From Candidatus Melainabacteria bacterium (GTDB taxonomy: Bacteria > Cyanobacteriota > Vampirovibrionia > Vampirovibrionales > Vampirovibrionaceae): a stretch of 56,216 bases of DNA. The position numbers and the translations under genes were made by a program. Under the pieces are notes generated by a model. The model saw only the letters and a program-made list of their open reading frames with translations, did no database searches and had not been told where the DNA came from. Positions within the stretch are counted from its first letter, which is position 1; every line of letters begins with the position of its first letter. Below are positions 16,238-24,802 of the stretch, in pieces. Location of the stretch: NCBI GenBank assembly GCA_902168245.1, contig CABHPA010000034.1, forward strand, positions 1 to 56,216, in the 5' to 3' direction.

Positions 16238-16582
16238 GGTGGCGATTGTCCACCGTTCGTTATCGGCTTCCGGTGGAAGCCAGCGCATGGCGGTGATTTC
16301 GGATGTCTCCGGGGCTAACTGGAGGTTTCCCCGCTTGTCGGGGGAACCTCTCTCCGGAGGCAACTGCCGGTTCCTGCGTCTTTTCTGGAATGGAGGCAGG
16401 CGCGTTTCGCCAGCTTTCGCGGAACCTTTTGACCGGCCTCGTAAGGCGTAAGTTTTTTTTGATGCTTATGCAGGTTAGCCCTAGGGAAGCATTTTCAGCA
16501 AGCGCATGAAAAAGTTTCCGCCTCTTCGGTCGGTCTCCCGAAGGGGGCAGGGCTGTCCGGCACTGAGCGCCCCGTGTGGCGC
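16238..16582. other. hairpin-rich non-coding cluster
   Basis: At least five strong inverted repeats occur in 345 nt. They are GGTGG/CCACC (16238-16254), GGCTTCC-GGT-GGAAGCC (16266-16282), an 11-bp stem GAGGTTTCCCC with GGGGGAACCTC (16322-16350), CTTCGG/CCGAAG (16524-16543) and GCGCC/GGCGC (16567-16582). It ends about 90 nt before the dioxygenase gene. It could be a structured RNA, a long leader or a degraded repeat island. No T-run terminator is seen at its end. Confidence 0.35.
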
Positions 16583-16671
16583 AACGCCCTTTTCCAGCGG
16601 CCGCGTTGGACAAGCCGCGCTTTTGCCGGATAATAAAACAAACATGTTGACAACCTACGAAAGAATCCGCA

Positions 16672-17499
16672 GTGAGTGAGTCTTTTTTAAACCAACCGGA
16701 GGGGGCGAGCGCCTCACAGGCAGCAAGTTCCCATCCTTCCCGCCATCCGGACGTGACTGGGCGGTATTACGTGCCGGGTTTCCCGATTGGGGAGGGCAAA
16801 ACCGATTATGAAAAATACCTCAAAACCCCGGAATTGCTCAGCCTGCAAACGCCGCTGGAACAGGCGGTCAGCCCGGAAGAGCCGCTGTTTCAGTTGACCC
16901 ACCAGGCGTCGGAATTGTGGATGAAACTGATGCTGATTGAGCTGGAGCGGGCGATTGGCTTTATGGACGAAGACAAGATCCTGATGGCCTGCCGCTGTTT
17001 CCGGCTGGTGGATGATTGCCAGATGGTGCTGATGATGCAGGTGGATTTAATCGCCCGGCACATCAGCATTGTGGAATACGCCAAAATTCGCACCGTACTG
17101 GGGCAGGGCAGCGGCATGGAATCGCCCGGCTTCAACCGCCTGCTGGAGATGGCTCCTTGCCTGTGGGAATCGTTTTCGGCCCTGCTGGCCCGCCGGGGAA
17201 AAACCATTCGGGAGATTTACACCGACTACGAAGGCAATATAGAGCTACATACCCTGGCCGAAGCCCTGGTGGATTACGATGACCTGTTCCATAAATGGCG
17301 GGCGCACCATTTTGCGTTGGTGGCTCGTACCATTGGCACGGAAGCCAACTCCCTGAAGGGGCTTTCCACCCAGGTGCTGCAAAAGGGCGTTAAAACCCGA
17401 TTCTTCCCCGAACTGTTGGATCTGAGAAGTGTCCTGACCAACGAGAGCCCGGTGGCATATGGCGGCCAGCCTTTGCCGCAGGATGAATCGGCGCGCTGA
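16672..17499 (+). CDS. tryptophan 2,3-dioxygenase family protein
   Basis: 275 residues, all-helical heme dioxygenase family that opens the indole ring of tryptophan to N-formylkynurenine. Family signatures in order: YYVPGFPIGEGKTDYEKYL and LLSLQTPL near the N-terminus; FQLTHQASELWMKL, with the active-site His; the IVEYAKIRTVLGQGSGMESPGF segment, with the Arg position; HKWRAHHFALVARTIGT, carrying the heme-ligand His; and TRFFPELLDLRSVL near the end. The GTGGSSG loop that closes over the substrate in classical enzymes is absent (TIGTEANSLKGLST instead). A different substrate is therefore possible, and I give no gene symbol. It starts at GTG 16672. No other kynurenine-pathway gene is nearby. Confidence 0.85.
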   Translation: MSESFLNQPEGASASQAASSHPSRHPDVTGRYYVPGFPIGEGKTDYEKYLKTPELLSLQTPLEQAVSPEEPLFQLTHQASELWMKLMLIELERAIGFMDEDKILMACRCFRLVDDCQMVLMMQVDLIARHISIVEYAKIRTVLGQGSGMESPGFNRLLEMAPCLWESFSALLARRGKTIREIYTDYEGNIELHTLAEALVDYDDLFHKWRAHHFALVARTIGTEANSLKGLSTQVLQKGVKTRFFPELLDLRSVLTNESPVAYGGQPLPQDESAR

Positions 17500-17545
17500 T
17501 CTGCTTGCCGGTTTATCCGGTAGCGCATCAGAAGATTGCGAAGGG

Positions 17546-17731
17546 CTAGTCCCTCACTTCAGGTGGGCCTTCCGGAATCTCTTGGCCGCTAAGGCTGTTG
17601 GCTTGAGCGGGCGCGTTCCGTTTGGACTGCTCCAGGCAACGGTTGCAGATGCGATCCTTCAAGCGGAAATAACAGGCGTCCTGGCACTCAGGGTACAGGA
17701 TTTGGTTGCAAAAAAGACAAGTGGTTTCCAT
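17546..17731 (-). CDS. small zinc-ribbon-like protein
   Basis: The ATG at 17731 is preferred because GAGG lies 9 nt upstream; a second ATG two codons earlier is too close to it. The 61-residue product has six cysteines in the pattern C-x2-C, C-x3-C, C-x2-C (residues 5, 8, 16, 20, 29, 32), typical of a structural zinc site, followed by a Pro/Gln-rich tail. It is convergent with the dioxygenase gene. Tiny proteins of this type often bind nucleic acid or act as adaptors, but the function here is unknown. Confidence 0.55.
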   Translation of the reverse strand: METTCLFCNQILYPECQDACYFRLKDRICNRCLEQSKRNAPAQANSLSGQEIPEGPPEVRD

Positions 17732-17985
17732 TGGCATTAACCTCGATCAGTGATGGTTGACCGAAAGAGGATCCCCCTTAGTCAGGTGTATGTTAATCCA
17801 GACGATTGGGTGGGTATAAAGTTCTAGTCGGGCTAACCCGCCTGGGTAATATGGCGGGGCGCTCTTACTGGCCGTGCGGGCCTGAAATCGGAAAACGTCC
17901 GTTTGGATGAGGGCGAGCGTCGGGCCGCTCGGTACAATCATGGAATGTTCGGAAAAACGCCCGAATGATGGAACGGAGTGGCTTA

Positions 17986-18903
17986 ATGGCGGATGGCACC
18001 TATCAGAACCTCCGGGGTGGCGCATTGGGGAACGACGCAACGGAACCGGAAGCGGCGGAAACTTATGGCTTAAAGCCCACCGAGCGGTTGTTTATCGAAA
18101 AAACGCTGCTGCAAATGTACCCCCGCCTGAAACGGCACGACCTGATTCCCTGGAAATGGTTTAACGGGCCGCTGATCCCGGATTTCGTGGTGAAGCACAC
18201 CGATCCCTACCTGCGCCGGATTGTGGAAATTGGTTGCGGAGACGGCTTGTTCAGCAATATCCTGTCCCTGCTGTTTCCGGATATCGAGATTATCGGCATC
18301 GATCCCAGCCGGGCCAATATTGAATACGCCCGCTCTACGGTGAGTTACCGGCGCAACCTCAAGTTCATTTGCGCCAATGCCGCCGTACTGGCGGACATTC
18401 CCTGCGATCGCATCGTGTATAACCAGTGTCTTGGCCGACTTAAAAATACGGATGCCTTTAAAAAGCTGATTGTCAAAACTTCCCAGTGGATTGTGGATGA
18501 GGGCGACTTTATCATCAAGGAATCGCCTTTGGCCCTGCTGAACCACCTGCCCTTGCTGCGGGAGTTTTTCCCCAAGCTTCAGGAAACCAACGACTGGGCC
18601 GCCGCCGTCAGGAGCCTGCTGTCGGAAATCGGCTATCCCAACCCGCTGGTGTACCATAGTCGAGGCTTGCCGGGTCTGCCGCCCAACGAGATTTTCTACA
18701 GGGTCTCCAGAAGCCTGATCCTGAGTTCGATGGCTGCCCCGCAATTCAGGGAGCATCCAGATCTGCCGGGCGGCTTGAGCCGGATGAAACCCGCCGGTGA
18801 GGCCGTGACGGAATGGCAGGACTGGGGCGAGCTGTCCAACGACTCCCTGGTGGGATTCCTCTTTGCCAACCGACAGGCCGACTTTACCCAGGAACTCGTA
18901 TAA
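17986..18903 (+). CDS. class I SAM-dependent methyltransferase
   Basis: About 305 residues from the ATG at 17986, which has GGAG seven nt upstream; an in-frame ATG at 17965 has none. Rossmann-type methyltransferase motifs: motif I VEIGCGDGLFS (glycine-rich SAM site), an acidic residue after the second strand (IIGIDPSRAN), ICANAAVLADIP (motif II/III region) and CDRIVYNQCL in the post-motif position. The N-terminal 75 residues (PTERLFIEKTLLQMYPRL, then PWKWFNGPLIPDF) are a lineage-type extension that may bind substrate. Substrate unknown. It is encoded alone, followed by a perfect 28-bp palindrome. Confidence 0.85.
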   Translation: MADGTYQNLRGGALGNDATEPEAAETYGLKPTERLFIEKTLLQMYPRLKRHDLIPWKWFNGPLIPDFVVKHTDPYLRRIVEIGCGDGLFSNILSLLFPDIEIIGIDPSRANIEYARSTVSYRRNLKFICANAAVLADIPCDRIVYNQCLGRLKNTDAFKKLIVKTSQWIVDEGDFIIKESPLALLNHLPLLREFFPKLQETNDWAAAVRSLLSEIGYPNPLVYHSRGLPGLPPNEIFYRVSRSLILSSMAAPQFREHPDLPGGLSRMKPAGEAVTEWQDWGELSNDSLVGFLFANRQADFTQELV

Positions 18904-18914
18904 ATTGCCGCCAG

Positions 18915-18942
18915 CCCGTTTTCGGGCGCGCCCGAAAACGGG
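18915..18942. repeat. perfect 28-bp palindrome
   Basis: CCCGTTTTCGGGCG is followed directly by its exact complement CGCCCGAAAACGGG, with no spacer. It begins 12 nt after the methyltransferase stop. No T run follows, so it is a poor Rho-independent terminator; it may be a protein site or a transcript-stabilising hairpin. A second hairpin ACCCCG-CATGC-CGGGGT lies at 19004-19020. Confidence 0.7.
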
Positions 18943-19100
18943 GGTAAACCGGACGAACTGCGGTATTCGGCTGGGAAGCCGGGCGGGTGGTATAAGTTTT
19001 GTAACCCCGCATGCCGGGGTCTGCGCCGTTTGGCTCCAATTAAGCTATACTTGTTTTTCATAGGGAAGACCTTGTCTGCGCCCCTAGAGAGGGAGTTTGG

Positions 19101-22100
19101 ATGCAGCTTTGCGGCAAATGCAGCAACTATAATTCCGACGAGAGCATTTTCTGTGGGCATTGCGCCAACAGGCTCAATAACAACTGCCCGGCCTGCGGGT
19201 TCAAAAACCTGTGGGAACAAAAGTTTTGCGGCAATTGCGGCAAGCAGCTCAGAACCGATACGGAACTGAACGCCTCGGCGTTGGAATATGGGCAAAAAGC
19301 CCGCCCGGATTCCGGCGCCGCGCCTGGCGCAGGCTTGCCTCCTACCGCCGCTTTGGCCCCGGATGTTTCTCCCGTGGGGGGCATGGCCCCGAAAACCCCG
19401 CCCGAAACGCCTGAGCCTGTGTTGCAAGAAGTGTCATCGAAGGGTTCCCCCATGAGTGTGCAAGATTTGACGCCCGTCCAGCCTTTATCCGGCGAAGCCC
19501 GGTTTGAGAGTTACGCCGATCTGGAGGCGTACGCGCTGGCCTCCATTGAATTCGTGAACTGGGAACAGGCGCTGGCAGGCACTGATGAGCCGCGCAAACT
19601 AGAGGAGTTCCTGCGCCGTTGCCAGGCGTTTATTGAAGAACGGATCCTGGCCGCTAACGGGCAAATTAACGCCAGCAAAAAGAACATCCTGTTTGTCTCG
19701 TTCAAGCGGGAGCTAAGCCTGGAAGCCTCGCTGGATCAGGCCATTGAGACCTTTTTGCGCCTGCTGGCCGAAGAGTTCAGGTATCCGAGCGGTTTGCTGC
19801 AATTGCGGATTGGGCTGGATATTGAGCGGGCCAAGGCCAGGAACCCCCTGACGTCAACCCTGGAGCGCAGTGTGGGGCATCCCGGCACATTGACGGTCAG
19901 CGAAGCGGTGAACCAGCTCATTCGGGATCGTTACCGCATGGAACCCATTGGCCCGGTGACGATGGGCAACCACACCCTGATGTTTTACCGGGTGCTGCGC
20001 CCCGGCAGCGCCTTGCCGCCCGTTGAAGCGGTGATTGCCCCGCCTGTTGCGGAATCTGCGCCGCAAGCGCCCCGAATCGACGACCGAGGCGCAGAGCCTC
20101 CGGCAACACCCAAGCAACCCGAAACGGCGCAAGCTTTGCCGTCAGCCGCCGCCTCGCAAGCGCCATCGGGCATTGTGCAGCCAGCCGAGCCTGCCCCGGC
20201 CAAAATGCAGCCGATGGGGCAATCCGCAATTGCCCAGCAGCCTGAACCATCTGAAAAACAGTCGTTCTCCCCGCCAGAATTGCCGCAGTACGAATCGCCG
20301 GTATTGGGAAACGTCGGGGCCGCCCGCAAGGCCAACCTGAACTACGAAAACGCAATTGAAGCGCTGGCGGCGGAATTAAGCGGCTTCGTGGCCCAGGGCG
20401 CGACTGCCAAGGGCAAACTGGTCGCCATTTGCGCGGCCGACGGGCTGGGAAAATCCAGCATTGTGCATATGGTGCGCTCCAGAATCGATCCGGAGAACCA
20501 GCAGGCCATTTGGATGGGCGGGCATCATTATCGCTGTTTCCATCGCCTTGGCATGCCCTTGGGTTACTGGATAGAACTGGTGCAGAACCTGCTCAGCCTG
20601 GTGATGGAAGGCCAGCCGGGCCGTGAGGTGCGGGAGCAACTGGGGAAATTTCTGGGCTATATTTATGAAGGGGAACCGCCGTCCGATGAGATGGCATTTT
20701 TGGTCGATCTGCTGTCGGTGCAGCCGCTGCAGCCCCTTTCCGTGGAATCCCGCGCTAACCTGGGGCGTATCGAGGCGTTCTTCCTGGCTTTTCTGCACAA
20801 CTTGGCCGCCAAGCGCCCGGTGGTCGTGGTGATGGAAGATCTCATGTTCGCAGACCCGGCGTCGCTGGATCTGCTGGTTCGCCTGCTGGAGAAGGGCTTG
20901 CTGGATGCGCCGGTCTACCTGATCCTGACCCAGTCCAGGGATTTTTACGCCGAAGGCAAGCTGGCCGAATTGCTGCAAAAGTTGCCGTACAAGGAACTGA
21001 TCATTTCCGAGTTGAACGACGCCGAGGCCGAGCGCTTTCTGGATGAAGGCCCGCTGGGCGGCCAGTTGCACACATTCCCCCCGCAGGTGATCGACATGAT
21101 CCTGCGAAACGCCAAGGGCTTGCCGCTTTACGTGGAAGAGGTCATGCGCCTGTTGCACCTGCAAGAGGCGTTAACGGTAGACCCGGAGACCTACAAGTTC
21201 GTCATAAACCGGGAGTTCGACTTTGCGGGGCTGCGCCTGCCGGAAACCTTGCCAGCTCTGCTGCGCGCCCGTTTCGGCTTTTTGGGTGAGAAAGCCACAT
21301 ATTTACTGCAATTGGCCAGCATCTTAGGCGAGAAATTCGCTATTAACCTGCTGATGGCCTTGGCCCAGATGGAAGAGGATGAGTTCAACGAAAGCCTGAC
21401 CACTTTGTTCAACCATGGCTTCCTGTTGCCGGATGCGGTGAATACCGGCCGTTTTCGCCATGGCCTGATCTGGGAGACCGTGTATGCCGGGGTGGATGAG
21501 TCCCTGCGATTTCAGATGCACCAGTTGGTTAGCGAGGCGCTGGAACATGACTTTAACCAGGGCGTGACCGTCAACCCCATGCTGATCGCCTACCATTCCG
21601 AAAATGGCGGCATGCCCAACCGGGCGCTGAATTACTGGAACCTGGCCGGGATTTACGACGGGCAAATCGGCTCCCTGGTGGGGATGAACATGGCCATGTT
21701 CCGCGCGCTGGCCTTGCTGGAGGCATCGACTGCGGAACCCTTGCATACCCAGGAGCTTGCCCTGCGTATTGCGGAGGGGCTGGGCATCTACAATCTGGAG
21801 GAAGACCCGGATCTGGCCTCTGGCGTACTGGAATGGGTGTTCTTTTACCGTCGTTCCGAGGGGGATGCGGTGAAGCTGATTGAGCCGTTGGGCTTCCTGG
21901 CTTCCGCGTACGAAAACAAGGGCGATTTCACCAAGGCGCTGGTGACGCTGGATAAGGCGCTGGAACTGGTGGACGCCAAGGCGTACCCGCTGGAAACCGC
22001 TTCGCTGCAAATTAACCGCATGGAATACCTGTTTACCCTGGGCCGCCTGCAACAGGCGCGTGAGCTGATGGAGCAAGGGATTGAGCCGGTGGCGGCCAGC

Positions 22101-23051
22101 GCGTCGGGCAGTCATGCGGCTTCCGGCATGATGGAACCCTTTTTGCAGGCCCGCCTGCTGAAGGCCCAGATTCTGCTGGCCCAATGCGATAACGCGGCCA
22201 TCGCCCTGATTGAGGACTGCCTGCGCCAGGCCCGCGAAAATGGCCTGCAAGGGCTGGAAATTGCCCTGCAACTGACCATGGGGCAAATTTTCCTGCGAAA
22301 CGGCCAATATGAGCGCTGTAACCACGAAGCCGACGGCCTGCTGAGCGCCATTGAATCCATGGAGGATTCGGACTGGTTCCTAGCCCAGTGGGGCTTATTG
22401 GCCATTATGTACCATTGCGAGCTGGAGGACTGGACGAGCGCCTCTCATCTGGTGCTGACCGTCATTTCCAAGTCCGAGGCCGTGCGCGACTACCATACCT
22501 GGGTGGTGGCCCAGGCCTACGCCGGGTATATTTCCGGCAAGCTGGGCAAGGTGAAAGAGGCCCGTCAGCTGATTGAACAAGCCATTGGCCTCAGTTCAGA
22601 CCATCGCTTCGCGTCCGCCGCCCTGCTGGGATGGCGCTTCCTGGCGGATTTCGAGGCTTCCTGCGGTAATCACGAGGTGGCCTATGAAATCTCGGTGAAG
22701 GCGTTGGATATCGCCAATAAGCCGGATATTCGCAACGTGTATGAATCCATTGAGTTGACGCTGGTTTGCGCGCGCGCGCTGATGGCCCAAGGCAAGGCCA
22801 AGGAGGCGGGCAAGCTGCTGGAGCCGATATGGCCCCATGCGGCCAAAACCAAGTGGCAACCGCTGGTGGCCGATTGCGCCTTTGAGATTGCCCAGCTTTA
22901 CAAGCAACTGGCCCAGAATGTGCCGTCCGACCTGAGCCGTAAATATTTGACCCGCAGCGTGGAATTTTTCCTGAAGGCCAAGGGCATCTGGCTGGAATTG
23001 CGGCACCTGAACCATGTTAAAAAAGTGGATGCCGCAATTCCCAAGTTGTAG
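19101..23051 (+). CDS. double zinc ribbon, cyclase-like, AAA/STAND ATPase and TPR signalling protein
   Basis: 1316 residues. An N-terminal double zinc ribbon has four C-x2-C knuckles (C4/C7, C18/C21, C29/C32, C43/C46). A Pro/Ala-rich linker follows, then residues about 140-300 with the secondary-structure pattern of a class III nucleotide cyclase (KNILFVSFKREL, LQLRIGLDIERA, GHPGTLTVSEAVNQLI); the metal aspartates are not obvious, so it is likely inactive. After a second disordered Pro-rich linker comes an AAA/STAND ATPase (about 395-700) with P-loop ending GLGKSS (K451) and Walker B VVVVMEDL (E579, D580). The P-loop first Gly is replaced by Ala. The C-terminal 600 residues are TPR-like helical repeats. 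Architecture resembles cyclase-ATPase-TPR proteins related to soluble adenylyl cyclase. The start has GAGGGAG upstream. Confidence 0.85.
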   Translation: MQLCGKCSNYNSDESIFCGHCANRLNNNCPACGFKNLWEQKFCGNCGKQLRTDTELNASALEYGQKARPDSGAAPGAGLPPTAALAPDVSPVGGMAPKTPPETPEPVLQEVSSKGSPMSVQDLTPVQPLSGEARFESYADLEAYALASIEFVNWEQALAGTDEPRKLEEFLRRCQAFIEERILAANGQINASKKNILFVSFKRELSLEASLDQAIETFLRLLAEEFRYPSGLLQLRIGLDIERAKARNPLTSTLERSVGHPGTLTVSEAVNQLIRDRYRMEPIGPVTMGNHTLMFYRVLRPGSALPPVEAVIAPPVAESAPQAPRIDDRGAEPPATPKQPETAQALPSAAASQAPSGIVQPAEPAPAKMQPMGQSAIAQQPEPSEKQSFSPPELPQYESPVLGNVGAARKANLNYENAIEALAAELSGFVAQGATAKGKLVAICAADGLGKSSIVHMVRSRIDPENQQAIWMGGHHYRCFHRLGMPLGYWIELVQNLLSLVMEGQPGREVREQLGKFLGYIYEGEPPSDEMAFLVDLLSVQPLQPLSVESRANLGRIEAFFLAFLHNLAAKRPVVVVMEDLMFADPASLDLLVRLLEKGLLDAPVYLILTQSRDFYAEGKLAELLQKLPYKELIISELNDAEAERFLDEGPLGGQLHTFPPQVIDMILRNAKGLPLYVEEVMRLLHLQEALTVDPETYKFVINREFDFAGLRLPETLPALLRARFGFLGEKATYLLQLASILGEKFAINLLMALAQMEEDEFNESLTTLFNHGFLLPDAVNTGRFRHGLIWETVYAGVDESLRFQMHQLVSEALEHDFNQGVTVNPMLIAYHSENGGMPNRALNYWNLAGIYDGQIGSLVGMNMAMFRALALLEASTAEPLHTQELALRIAEGLGIYNLEEDPDLASGVLEWVFFYRRSEGDAVKLIEPLGFLASAYENKGDFTKALVTLDKALELVDAKAYPLETASLQINRMEYLFTLGRLQQARELMEQGIEPVAASASGSHAASGMMEPFLQARLLKAQILLAQCDNAAIALIEDCLRQARENGLQGLEIALQLTMGQIFLRNGQYERCNHEADGLLSAIESMEDSDWFLAQWGLLAIMYHCELEDWTSASHLVLTVISKSEAVRDYHTWVVAQAYAGYISGKLGKVKEARQLIEQAIGLSSDHRFASAALLGWRFLADFEASCGNHEVAYEISVKALDIANKPDIRNVYESIELTLVCARALMAQGKAKEAGKLLEPIWPHAAKTKWQPLVADCAFEIAQLYKQLAQNVPSDLSRKYLTRSVEFFLKAKGIWLELRHLNHVKKVDAAIPKL

Positions 23052-23200
23052 GCGTGACAGGGAGGGGCTTGCCGCACCTGTGGGCCGTTGCCTGCGAGCT
23101 TTCGGCTTGCCGTTAGCCCGCAATTTGGTTTATGCTCACTTTTTAGTTTTGAATTTTTCGGGCAATGTTTGCCCATTCAGTCCCCGGAAGGCGCTAATCC

Positions 23201-23599
23201 ATGTCTCAGCCCCAATTGCATTTATTACCGCAAGACGAGCGGCATCTTCGCTGGCTGGTAAAAGGGCATTTGGGTTTGGCTGGCCTGGCGGCGGGCTTTT
23301 GGCTGCTGGGCTTCGTGTTGCCGCTGGCGATTGGGCCGGGCTACTTTAAATGGTTGCATGTTGCGGGAAGCCATAAAAGCCTGGAATTCCAGTTGGTGAA
23401 AGGGCTGTTTATTCTGGGTGGCCAAACGGCGATACTGGGCCTGAACGCCTGGTTGTTCCATCAGCGCAAGCACTGGTTGAGTTGCGCCATTTTGAGTTGC
23501 GTGGAATGCATTGCCCTGCCGCCATTGGGTTTAATACTGGGCGTTTGCGCTGTGCTGGTGTTGCGCCGCGAAGCGGTGCATGCGTTGTTTAAACAGTAG
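23201..23599 (+). CDS. small integral membrane protein, unknown function
   Basis: 132 residues, ATG preceded by GGAAGG at 9 nt. There are three or four hydrophobic segments: about 25-47 (LGLAGLAAGFWLLGFVLPLA), 65-85 (LVKGLFILGGQTAILGLNAW), and 92-122 split by a proline pair (CAILSCVECIALPPLGLILGVCAVLVL). A short basic C-terminal tail follows. This looks like a small inner-membrane bundle of the type often annotated as a hypothetical membrane protein. It follows the large signalling gene by 150 nt and ends at a bidirectional terminator, so it may share that transcript. No family recognised. Confidence 0.75.
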   Translation: MSQPQLHLLPQDERHLRWLVKGHLGLAGLAAGFWLLGFVLPLAIGPGYFKWLHVAGSHKSLEFQLVKGLFILGGQTAILGLNAWLFHQRKHWLSCAILSCVECIALPPLGLILGVCAVLVLRREAVHALFKQ

Positions 23600-23618
23600 T
23601 GTTTGTTTTGGTTCATTA

Positions 23619-23652
23619 AAAAAGCCCTAGTTCTGAACAAACCGGGCTTTTT
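23619..23652. terminator. bidirectional intrinsic terminator
   Basis: AAAAAGCCC pairs with GGGCTTTTT (23619-23652), with A and T runs on both sides. It separates the rightward membrane-protein gene from the leftward gene at 23689. Confidence 0.8.
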
Positions 23653-23688
23653 ATGATTATGGAATTGCTAGGCGGACTGGCTGGCGAG

Positions 23689-24606
23689 TTAGCTTGCCTG
23701 TTCTTTTGCTTCTGCTTCTGCTGCCTTAACCTCATCCAGTCTTTTCTGTTGCTCTGCAACAAATTTAGCCGTTTTGGTTCGCTCTTCAGTGGATTTTTTC
23801 AAGAAGCGTTTCCGTTCCGATTCAGACAATCTGCTGAAAAGCGTTAGATGCTGTTTCCTTTCCTCTGGCTGAAGGAGGTGAAACTCTTGCCGTTCTTTAT
23901 CTGAACGTTTTTGCCGTTCTTCATCGGATATTCCTGATGTTGCTTTGTGCTTGTCCTCAAGCCCTTTGAAGTATGCGCGCATGGCCTGTTGTTCCTTTTC
24001 CTGCGCGGTTGCTTCCGTCTGTTGGGCCGCATACATTTCGGTAATCATTTCGGGAAGGGTGCTGAAGGCTTGCCGCAAGCCTTGCTCGGTTTCTTCCGAG
24101 CGCACGGCGTTGCTGAGGCTATGGAAAACATCGGCCACCGTGTGCGATGCGATTGCCTGGGCATGCTCCGGAGAGATTTCATCCGGAATGGCCGCCAAGT
24201 GCTGTTGTTTTTCATCTTCAGGCATATCAGAGGCCAGGATCAGGGCTTTTTTGGTTTTGAACTGAGCTTTGGCCAACTCCTGGGCAAAGCCAGGGGATTG
24301 GAGCCGTTCCTGAACCGCATGGGAAAAATCTTTCAAGGCAGCCTTCACTTCCGGTTCCGGCTTGTATTGCCCGGTTAAAATCTGTACCAGCTTGGTCAGG
24401 TGGTGGATGAACTTGCGGATCATCTGCGGCAGTTGCTTCATCAGAGTTTCATGCTGGGAAGCTTCGTAAGCTGGTGGCGGTTCTGAAGGATGTGCCGAGA
24501 ACGAGTCGGGTGGTATTTGGTGAATGTTCTCAGACCGAGTGCTTGGAACTTGGGTGGGCTGGCCGCCACGGAAGCGGACTGCGGAATGCGATACAGTCGA
24601 AATCAT
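23689..24606 (-). CDS. unknown charged coiled-coil protein with N-terminal FRGG motif
   Basis: 305 residues. The N-terminus (about 1-50) is Ser/Pro/His-rich with VRFRGG at residues 10-15, close to the F-G motif of other lineage-specific proteins here. The middle (55-200) is helical with hydrophobic heptads (MIRKFIHHLTKLVQILTG, AVQERLQSPGFAQELAKAQF). The last 110 residues are extremely rich in Lys, Glu and Arg and form a long coiled coil (DEERQKRSDKERQEF, LQPEERKQHL, SESERKRFLKKSTEERT). No signal peptide or membrane segment. Strand, start and terminator (23619-23652) are consistent with a single-gene unit. Function unknown. Confidence 0.75.
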   Translation of the reverse strand: MISTVSHSAVRFRGGQPTQVPSTRSENIHQIPPDSFSAHPSEPPPAYEASQHETLMKQLPQMIRKFIHHLTKLVQILTGQYKPEPEVKAALKDFSHAVQERLQSPGFAQELAKAQFKTKKALILASDMPEDEKQQHLAAIPDEISPEHAQAIASHTVADVFHSLSNAVRSEETEQGLRQAFSTLPEMITEMYAAQQTEATAQEKEQQAMRAYFKGLEDKHKATSGISDEERQKRSDKERQEFHLLQPEERKQHLTLFSRLSESERKRFLKKSTEERTKTAKFVAEQQKRLDEVKAAEAEAKEQAS

Positions 24607-24802
24607 ATAAAAACAGGCTCTTTATGGTTTCTACAAGGAGACCAATGTCACCGATCATATTAATATCACTAACATTCAATCTAAACCAAAACATTTTTTG
24701 GATTGCCTTGGGTTCATTTTTAGCCAGTTTGGGCGGCGGGGCCATAAAATAGCCGCCTGCGACAATTTCCGGAATAATACGGAATGGGATGGGGATATTT
24801 AA

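Noticed and set aside
15915-16451. 178-residue forward frame with one hydrophobic stretch
   Set aside because: TTG start, no conserved features, and the second half runs through several perfect hairpins. A shorter start at an ATG near 16032 cannot be excluded.
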